Under the pieces are notes generated by a model. It was not told the DNA's origin, did not search any database, and saw only the letters and a list, made by a program, of their open reading frames with translations. Source: DASQFD01 sp035633255 (lineage in GTDB: Bacteria; Actinomycetota; Actinomycetes; Actinomycetales; Dermatophilaceae). From it: a stretch of 20,333 bases of DNA. The stretch covers positions 1 to 20,333 of the forward strand of contig DASQFD010000041.1 in NCBI GenBank assembly GCA_035633255.1, read 5' to 3'. Both the position numbers and the translations under genes were made by a program. Each line of letters starts with the position of its first letter. Within the stretch, counting starts at the first letter, position 1. This document shows, one piece after another, positions 1 to 4,941 of this stretch.

Positions 1-60
1 ACCCCGGCCGCGCGCCCGCCCGCCCGTCCGACGCCGCGACCGGGCGGCCCCCGCGCCTGA
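1..60 (+). CDS. infC: C-terminal tail of translation initiation factor IF-3 (partial)
   Basis: The first 19 codons in frame 1 are open and end at TGA 58-60. They encode a low-complexity tail rich in Pro, Ala and Arg. Actinobacterial IF-3 proteins often carry such a disordered C-terminal extension, and the gene before rpmI-rplT is infC in nearly all bacteria. No folded IF-3 domain lies inside the window, so the call rests on position and composition. IF-3 binds the 30S subunit and controls start-codon selection. Confidence 0.55.
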   Translation, partial: TPAARPPARPTPRPGGPRA

Positions 61-75
61 CCCCAACGCGACCCT

Positions 76-115
76 GCCGGCCCCAGCCGGCCCCAGCCGG
101 CCCCAGCCGGCCCCA
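76..115. repeat. 10-bp tandem repeat between infC and rpmI
   Basis: The unit CCCCAGCCGG is repeated exactly three times at 81-110, with degenerate partial copies on both sides (GCCGG at 76-80, CCCCA at 111-115). It lies in the spacer between the infC stop and the rpmI ribosome binding site. Copy number is likely to vary by slippage. CCGG-rich units can pair with each other, so it may form weak hairpins in the mRNA, but there is no T-tract to make it a terminator. Confidence 0.8.
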
Positions 116-159
116 CCTGCCCGACGCACGAGCACCACGAAGAACAAGGAGATCGGCCC

Positions 160-354
160 ATGCCGAAGAACAAGACCCACAGCGGAGCGAAGAAGCGCTT
201 CCGCGTCACCGGCTCCGGCAAGATCATGCGGCAGCAGGCCGGTCACGTGCACAAGTTCCACGAGAAGAGCCCGCAGAAGGCCCGCGCCCTCAGCCGGGAC
301 CTCCAGGTGAGCCCCGCCGACCTCCCGAAGGTGAAGAAGCTCCTCGGCAGGTGA
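160..354 (+). CDS. rpmI: 50S ribosomal protein L35
   Basis: This 64-residue, strongly basic protein begins MPKNKTHSGAKKRFRVTGSG and contains the family's KIMRQQAGHVH segment. Length and sequence are typical of bL35, a small protein of the large ribosomal subunit. The ATG at 160 follows a strong Shine-Dalgarno AAGGAG at 146-151 with 8 nt spacing, which fixes the start. It lies between the infC tail and rplT, the standard infC-rpmI-rplT operon. The classic autoregulation of this operon by L20 is described in other phyla; I see no obvious L20-binding leader here. Confidence 0.97.
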   Translation: MPKNKTHSGAKKRFRVTGSGKIMRQQAGHVHKFHEKSPQKARALSRDLQVSPADLPKVKKLLGR

Positions 355-398
355 GCCGGCCCTCCCCCTGAACGCACCAACCAGCAAGGAGTACTCAC

Positions 399-782
399 GT
401 GGCACGCGTGAAGCGGGCGGTCAACGCCCACAAGAAGCGCCGGGTCGTCCTCGAGCAGGCCAGCGGCTACCGCGGGCAGCGGTCGCGGCTCTACCGGAAG
501 GCCAAGGAGCAGGTCACCCACTCGATGGGCTACGCCTATCGTGACCGCCGGGCCCGCAAGGGCGACTTCCGCCGGCTGTGGATCCAGCGGATCAACGCCG
601 GGGCCCGGGCGAACGGCATGACCTACAACCGCTTCATCCAGGGACTGAAGGCCGCCGAGGTCGAGGTCGACCGCCGGATGCTGGCCGAGCTCGCGGTCAA
701 CGACCCGGGCGCCTTCACCGCGCTCGTCGACCTCGCGCGGGCCAACGTCCCGGAGCAGGCGCAGGCGCCCGCGTCGGCCTGA
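399..782 (+). CDS. rplT: 50S ribosomal protein L20
   Basis: The 127-residue basic protein starts MARVKRAVNAHKKRR and has the L20 core segments ASGYRGQRSRLYRKAKEQV and RRARKGDFRRLWIQRINA. bL20 is a primary 23S rRNA-binding protein needed for early 50S assembly. The start is GTG at 399, preceded by AAGGAG at 386-391; the conserved N-terminal MARVKR confirms it. The last ~10 residues are a non-conserved Ala/Pro/Gln tail common in actinobacteria. It follows rpmI by 44 bp in the same operon. Confidence 0.97.
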   Translation: MARVKRAVNAHKKRRVVLEQASGYRGQRSRLYRKAKEQVTHSMGYAYRDRRARKGDFRRLWIQRINAGARANGMTYNRFIQGLKAAEVEVDRRMLAELAVNDPGAFTALVDLARANVPEQAQAPASA

Positions 783-828
783 CCGGACCATCCCACCGGG
801 CGCCGTCACCGCGAGGCCGACTGCCGCC

Positions 829-1662
829 GTGCTGACCAATCCGAGGTCGGAGCGCGTGCGGTCGGTGCGTGCGCTCACCCGGCGCTCGGTGCGCTCGCGC
901 ACCGGACGCTTCGTGGTCGACGGCCCCCAGGGCGTGCGGGAGGCGCTCCGGTATGCCGGCCCCGACGTCCTCGACCTCTACGTCACCCCGGCCGCGGTCG
1001 CCCGGCACCCGGAGGTCGTCGGCGCCGCCCGCGCGGCGGGGGTGCGGGTCCACGAGTGCGACGAGGTCGTCCTCGCCGCACTCTCCGAGACGGACGCGCC
1101 GCAGGGGCTGCTGGCGGTGCTGCGGCACCCCACCGCCACCTTCGAGGACGTCCTGGCGGCCGGGCCGCGCCTGCTGGTGCTGCTCACGTCGGTGCGCGAC
1201 CCCGGCAACGCCGGGACCGTGATCCGCGGTGCGGACGCGGCCGGCGCCGACGCCGTGCTGGTCAGCGAGGAGTCGGTCGACGTCCTCTCGCCCAAGGTGG
1301 TCCGCTCGACCGCCGGCTCGCTGTTCCACCTCCCCGTGGTGGCCGGTCTGGGGAGCGAGGCGACGCTGGAGGCGTTGCGCGCACACGGCATACGCCTGCT
1401 TGCCGCAGACGGGGCCGGCCGGACCCTCCTTCCGGACGCGGACCTCACCGCACCGCACGCCTGGGTGATGGGGAACGAGGCGTGGGGGCTGCCCGCCGAC
1501 CTGCGCGACCGCTGCGACGACGTGGTGCGGGTGCCGATCCACGGACTCGCGGAGTCGCTCAACCTGGCGATGGCGGCGACGGTCTGCCTCTACGCCTCGG
1601 CGGGTGTGCTCGGCAACACCGGGCCGCCGGTGTCCGAGGCCACGACTAGGGTTCCGACATGA
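829..1662 (+). CDS. TrmH/SpoU-family RNA 2'-O-ribose methyltransferase
   Basis: The 277-residue protein has the three SPOUT motifs. Motif 1 is DPGNAGTVIR at 124-133 with the conserved Asn and Arg. Motif 2 is MGNEAWGLP at 214-222. Motif 3 includes SLNLAMA from Ser243. These proteins use SAM, bound in a trefoil knot, to methylate a ribose 2'-OH in rRNA or tRNA. The N-terminal part resembles the substrate-binding domain of rRNA methyltransferases of the RlmB/TsnR type. The GTG at 829 is chosen because LTNPRSERV is the usual beginning of the family; the ribosome binding site is weak. It lies 46 bp after rplT and overlaps the next gene by 4 bp (ATGA). A target nucleotide cannot be assigned from sequence. 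TsnR-type thiostrepton resistance enzymes are relatives, but nothing specific supports that role. Confidence 0.9.
   Translation: MLTNPRSERVRSVRALTRRSVRSRTGRFVVDGPQGVREALRYAGPDVLDLYVTPAAVARHPEVVGAARAAGVRVHECDEVVLAALSETDAPQGLLAVLRHPTATFEDVLAAGPRLLVLLTSVRDPGNAGTVIRGADAAGADAVLVSEESVDVLSPKVVRSTAGSLFHLPVVAGLGSEATLEALRAHGIRLLAADGAGRTLLPDADLTAPHAWVMGNEAWGLPADLRDRCDDVVRVPIHGLAESLNLAMAATVCLYASAGVLGNTGPPVSEATTRVPT
1647..1652 (+). promoter_or_regulatory. Candidate leaderless -10 element for the histidine kinase
   Basis: TAGGGT lies inside the last codons of the methyltransferase gene. It matches the actinobacterial -10 pattern TANNNT and is separated from the kinase ATG by exactly 6 nt, the spacing expected when transcription starts on the start codon. 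No good -35 is visible. The kinase could thus be transcribed both from upstream and from its own promoter. Confidence 0.5.
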
Positions 1663-2738
1663 CCCTCTTCCCGGTGACGCCCTTCCGGCCACCGGACGCG
1701 AACGAGGCGGCGGAGATGCTCCCCGACGGTCTCGTGGTGGCGGAGGGGCCGGACGGCGTCATCACCACGATGAACTCCCGGGCGGAGCAGGTGACCGGGC
1801 TGCGCGCCGAAGAGGTCATCGGTCGCCACCTGCGCGACGCGCTGGCCTTCCGGGACCACGACGGCCAGTGGTGGTGGGACCTGGCGAGCCCGTGGCAGGG
1901 CATCGCGACGCGCACCGGGCACCGGGAGAAGCTGCTCATCCTGCCCAACGGCCACGAGGTGCTGCTCACCTCCCGCTACCTGCGGCGGGACCGGAGGGGG
2001 CCGGTCATCGCCGTGCTCCTCTCGCTGCGCGACGCGGAGGCCCGCCGTCGGGCGGAGGCGAGCCACTCCGCGCTCATCTCGACCGTCGCCCACGAGCTGC
2101 GCTCACCGCTGACCGGCGTGAAGGGGTTCTCCTCGACGCTGCTGCGGCGCTGGGACCGGTTCAGCGACGACCAGAAGCGGCTGATGCTCGAGACGATCGA
2201 GGCGGACGCCGACCGCGTCACCCGGCTGATCAGCGAGCTGCTCGACGTCTCGCGCATCGACTCCGGACGGCTGCGCATCCACGTCCAGCAGGTGGAGGTG
2301 CGGCCGGTTCTCGACCGTCACGTCGAGCGGTTGACCGCCTCGGGCGTCCCGCGTGACCGGCTCACCGTCGAGGTGCTCCCCGGCGCCGAGCGGGTGTGGG
2401 CCGACCCGGACCGGCTCAACCAGATCCTCGCCAACCTCGTCGAGAACGCGGTGCGCCACGGCGAGCACGCCGTGCGGGTGCGGGTGGCGCCGGCGGCCCG
2501 GCCCGACGAGGAGGGGGTCGTCCTCACGGTGGACGACGACGGTCCCGGCATCCCGGAGAACCAGCGCGAGGTCGTCTTCAGCCGGTTCTGGCACGGGCAC
2601 GCCCAGGGCAGCACGGGCCTCGGCCTCTACGTCGTGCGCGCCCTGGTGCGCGCCCACACCGGCCGCGTCAGCGTCGCCGAGAGCGACCTGGGCGGCGCCT
2701 CCATCCAGGTGCACCTGCCGCTGCCGCCGGGGGAGTGA
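1659..2738 (+). CDS. Orphan PAS-domain sensor histidine kinase (soluble)
   Basis: The 359-residue protein has an N-terminal PAS domain (about residues 18-125), then a HisKA domain whose H-box VAHELRSPLTG places the phosphorylated histidine at His145. The HATPase_c domain follows: N-box NQILANLVENAVRHG with Asn263, G1 box DDDGPGIP at 292-299, and G2 box STGLGL at 318-323. All catalytic boxes are intact. No signal peptide or membrane helix is visible, so it should be cytoplasmic and sense an internal cue through the PAS domain. The ATG at 1659 overlaps the upstream stop (ATGA) and fits a leaderless promoter. No response regulator is present in the window, so its partner must be elsewhere. The ligand is unknown. 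It is co-oriented with translation genes. Confidence 0.93.
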   Translation: MTLFPVTPFRPPDANEAAEMLPDGLVVAEGPDGVITTMNSRAEQVTGLRAEEVIGRHLRDALAFRDHDGQWWWDLASPWQGIATRTGHREKLLILPNGHEVLLTSRYLRRDRRGPVIAVLLSLRDAEARRRAEASHSALISTVAHELRSPLTGVKGFSSTLLRRWDRFSDDQKRLMLETIEADADRVTRLISELLDVSRIDSGRLRIHVQQVEVRPVLDRHVERLTASGVPRDRLTVEVLPGAERVWADPDRLNQILANLVENAVRHGEHAVRVRVAPAARPDEEGVVLTVDDDGPGIPENQREVVFSRFWHGHAQGSTGLGLYVVRALVRAHTGRVSVAESDLGGASIQVHLPLPPGE

Positions 2739-2826
2739 GCGCCGCTCCCCGTGCACCGCGGATCCGGGCGGGTCGGCCGCCGCCCGCAGCGGGCCCCCGG
2801 GCCCGGCGGTGGGAGACTAGTCCCTC

Positions 2827-3306
2827 GTGCCGGTCTCCGTCCAGCCCTACCGCCTCGCGCTGGCGTCACCGGCGCTGCGCTCGGCGCTCCTGCTCGGGTT
2901 CCTCGTCCGGCTGCCGGTCTTCTCCGCCGGGGTGCTGCTGACGGTGCACGTGGTCTCCGGGCTGGGCGGGACGTATGCCGCCGCGGGCCTGCTCTCGGCC
3001 GTCGCCACCCTGAGCATCGCTTTCAGCGGGCCCTGGCGGGGCAGGCTCCTGGACCGGGTCGGGTTGCGACGCGTGGTCGCGCCCTCGACCGCGGTGGCCC
3101 TGGCGTGCTGGTCGGTGGCGCCGTTCGTGGGGTACTGGCCGCTGCTCGTGCTCGCCGCGATCGCGGGGCTCTTCGTCATCCCGACCTTCTCGATCATCCG
3201 GCAGGCGGTGATCGCCGCCGTGCCGGGCGAGGGTCGGCGGACCGCGATCGCGCTCGACTCCGGCTGGCGCCACCGGTCCCGCCGCGTCCTGCCCGCTCGG
3301 GCGTGA
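2827..3306 (+). pseudogene. Truncated major facilitator superfamily transporter (N-terminal third only)
   Basis: Starting at GTG 2827, the frame encodes 159 residues with about four hydrophobic segments (roughly 20-44, 48-68, 86-104, 108-127). The MFS motif-A loop GRLLDRVGLRR lies between helices 2 and 3. After GEGRRTAIALDS, where MFS proteins continue into helices 5-12, the sequence turns into a charged Arg-rich tail and stops at 3306. A typical member has ~400 residues. No later MFS helices are seen in any frame downstream, so this looks like a deletion rather than a single frameshift. A GAGACT box 8 nt before the GTG may be a leaderless -10. The product is probably non-functional. The transported substrate cannot be inferred. 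Confidence 0.75.
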
Positions 3307-3376
3307 CCGTTGGCCCCTTGCTCACTCGGGGTTTGCGGCGAGCGGGAGCGCCAGGTCGGCGCGCAGGCTCGCTGAC

Positions 3377-3414
3377 TGTCAGTTCGGCGGGGCCCCCGGC
3401 CCCCGGAACTGACA
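3377..3414. repeat. Inverted repeat TGTCAGTTC...GAACTGACA
   Basis: TGTCAGTTC at 3377-3385 and GAACTGACA at 3406-3414 are perfect 9-bp arms around a 20-nt G/C-rich centre that is itself partly self-complementary (GGGGCCCCC). There is no T-tract, so it is a poor intrinsic terminator. It could be a dispersed intergenic hairpin, an operator or the end of a small mobile remnant. No second copy is seen in the window. Confidence 0.7.
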
Positions 3415-3582
3415 CGTTGGGTGGGCTCACCCGTCCCGCCGCGTGCCGGGGAGCCGGGGAGCCGCCGGTATGCCGGTCGCCCGCGGGCCGTCGTGGGCGT
3501 CGCGGCTCGAGCGGATCGGGCTGGACAACACCGCGCCGACCTCGCATCCTCACCAGCCAACGCCCCGGGTGAGCGCACGCGG

Positions 3583-3610
3583 CCCGGTCGGTAGGGCCCG
3601 GTCGGTAGGG
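3583..3610. repeat. 14-bp perfect tandem duplication carrying a -10-like box
   Basis: CCCGGTCGGTAGGG occurs twice back to back, at 3583-3596 and 3597-3610. The second copy is followed by T, creating TAGGGT at 3606-3611, while the first is followed by C. The duplication therefore doubles promoter-like sequence just before the small ORF at 3618. Confidence 0.85.
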
Positions 3611-3617
3611 TTGTCCC

Positions 3618-3698
3618 GTGACCTCCCGCCGGCCACCGTCGCCGCGCCTCTCGCGGCGATTTACGGCGCCCTCGGGCACGCCGGCGACGCCCGCCTGA
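3618..3698 (+). CDS. Possible 26-residue leaderless small ORF upstream of pheS
   Basis: GTG at 3618 lies exactly 6 nt after TAGGGT (3606-3611), the same layout as the candidate histidine kinase promoter. The frame stays open for 26 codons and ends at TGA 3696-3698. The product would be rich in Arg, Pro, Ser and Thr and contains a single Phe, encoded by the rare TTT codon. A 7-bp hairpin (CGCCCGC 3688-3694 / GCGGGCG 3702-3708) overlaps the stop codon. It could be the start of a deleted gene, a leader peptide for pheST, or chance. No family is recognised. Confidence 0.2.
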   Translation: MTSRRPPSPRLSRRFTAPSGTPATPA

Positions 3699-3796
3699 CC
3701 CGCGGGCGCACGGCATACGGTCGGAAGGACCGGACCACCACCTCGCGACGGGCGCCCGGGGGCTCGACCAGCACCGTCCCGTCCGCGTGGCCGCAC

Positions 3797-3802
3797 TAGG
3801 CT
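3797..3802 (+). promoter_or_regulatory. Candidate pheST promoter -10 element
   Basis: TAGGCT fits the actinobacterial -10 pattern TANNNT. Initiation about 7 nt later would leave a short leader of about 20-25 nt before the pheS ATG at 3832. A -35 at the expected distance is weak. The box lies downstream of the alternative in-frame GTG at 3787, which argues that translation starts at 3832. No T-box-like leader is present. Confidence 0.5.
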
Positions 3803-3831
3803 GCTCGGGCCCCGCCGACCGAAGTGGAACC

Positions 3832-4941
3832 ATGTCCGGACCCAACACCCAGTACGACCCCGCCCGCGTCGCCGCGCTCGACCCGGCCGTCGTCGAGCGT
3901 GCGGTGACCGACGCCCTCGCCGCCGCCGCCGCTGCCGACTCGCTCGACGCCCTGAAGGGCGCCCGCAGCGCACACTCAGGCGACCGCAGCCCGCTCGCCC
4001 TCGCCAACCGGGAGATCGGCGCCCTGCCCCCGAGCGCCAAGGCCGAGGCCGGCAGGCGGGTCGGCCAGGCCAAGGCCGCCGTGGCGCGCGCGTTCGCCGA
4101 GCGCCAGTCGGCGCTGGAGGCGGAGCGGGACGAGCGGATCCTCACCGAGGAGGCGCTCGACCTGACGATCGTGCCGCCACGCCGCCGCGTCGGCGCCCGG
4201 CACCCGGTCAGCCTGGTCACCGAGCGGGTCGAGGACATCTTCGTCGGCCTCGGCTGGGAGATCGCCGAGGGCCCCGAGGTGGAGGCGGAGTGGCTGAACT
4301 TCGACGCGCTGAACCTCGGGCCGGACCACCCCGCCCGCCAGATGCAGGACACCTTCTTCGTCGAGCCGGCCGAGACGTCGGGGCTCGTGCTGCGCACCCA
4401 CACCTCGCCGGTCCAGGTGCGCACCATGCTGCACCGGGACCCGCCGGTCTACGTCCTGTGTCCCGGCAAGGTGTTCCGCACCGACGAGCTCGACGCGACG
4501 CACACCCCGGTGTTCCACCAGTTCGAGGGGCTGGTCGTCGACGAGGGCATCACCATGGCGCACCTCAAGGGCAGCCTCGACGCGTTCGTCGAGCGGCTCT
4601 TCGGCGAGGGGACGGTCACCCGGCTGCGCCCGTCCTACTTCCCGTTCACCGAGCCCAGCGCCGAGATCGACTGCCGCTGCTGGGTCTGCGGCGGCGGGGG
4701 ACTTCGGCAGGGCTCGGCCTGCCGCACCTGCGGCGGCACCGGCTGGATCGAGGTCGGCGGCTGCGGCATGGTCAACCACCACGTCCTGCGGGCCTGCGGG
4801 GTGGACCCGGACCGCTACACCGGCTTCGCCTTCGGTCTGGGCATCGAGCGCTCGCTCATGCTCCGGCACGGCGTCGCCGACATGCACGACGTCGTCGAGG
4901 GCGACGTCCGCTTCAGCACCCAGTTCGGGATGGAGATCTGA
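3832..4941 (+). CDS. pheS: Phenylalanyl-tRNA synthetase alpha subunit
   Basis: The 369-residue protein is the catalytic alpha chain of the (alpha-beta)2 enzyme that charges tRNA-Phe. An N-terminal helical arm (about 1-95) precedes the class II core. Class II features include HPARQMQDTFFV, GKVFRTDELDATHTPVFHQ and the motif-3 segment GFAFGLGIERSLMLRHG. The C-terminal half has CxC-WVCGG and CRTCGGTGWIEV, the Cys-rich insertion typical of actinobacterial PheS. The ATG at 3832 is preferred over GTG 3787 because the latter lies upstream of the predicted -10 box and would add non-conserved residues. Only a weak GAAGTGGA ribosome binding site is present. The stop overlaps the pheT start by one base (TGATG). 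Confidence 0.96.
   Translation: MSGPNTQYDPARVAALDPAVVERAVTDALAAAAAADSLDALKGARSAHSGDRSPLALANREIGALPPSAKAEAGRRVGQAKAAVARAFAERQSALEAERDERILTEEALDLTIVPPRRRVGARHPVSLVTERVEDIFVGLGWEIAEGPEVEAEWLNFDALNLGPDHPARQMQDTFFVEPAETSGLVLRTHTSPVQVRTMLHRDPPVYVLCPGKVFRTDELDATHTPVFHQFEGLVVDEGITMAHLKGSLDAFVERLFGEGTVTRLRPSYFPFTEPSAEIDCRCWVCGGGGLRQGSACRTCGGTGWIEVGGCGMVNHHVLRACGVDPDRYTGFAFGLGIERSLMLRHGVADMHDVVEGDVRFSTQFGMEI

Larger units (their letters stand above)
3307..3831. other. Gene-poor remnant region between the MFS fragment and pheS
   Basis: No frame in these 525 bp gives a recognisable protein. The stretch holds a 9-bp inverted repeat (3377-3414), a 14-bp perfect tandem duplication (3583-3610), a TAGGGT box followed by a 26-codon ORF (3618-3698), two small hairpins (3688-3708 and 3718-3732), two copies of the GTATGCCG octamer (3468 and, reversed, 3711), and the candidate pheS promoter (3797-3802). 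It reads as degraded coding DNA plus regulatory sequence. Confidence 0.6.

Noticed and set aside
76..115. Short CRISPR-like array
   Set aside because: The 10-bp units are directly adjacent with no spacers, so it is a simple tandem repeat.
829..1662. A specific thiostrepton-resistance methyltransferase (tsnR)
   Set aside because: The family motifs are shared by many housekeeping rRNA methyltransferases. The location after rplT is common in actinobacteria, and no antibiotic cluster is nearby.
3661..3790. A minus-strand segment before pheS that reads like ordinary protein (GTVLVEPPGARREVVV)
   Set aside because: It is bounded by stops at both ends, about 40 codons long, with no ribosome binding site or family match; at most a relic.
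2847..4427. Long 526-codon open frame on the minus strand over the MFS remnant and pheS
   Set aside because: It is opposite pheS and encodes low-complexity Arg/Ser/Ala sequence with no recognisable domain. Long antisense frames are expected at this GC content.
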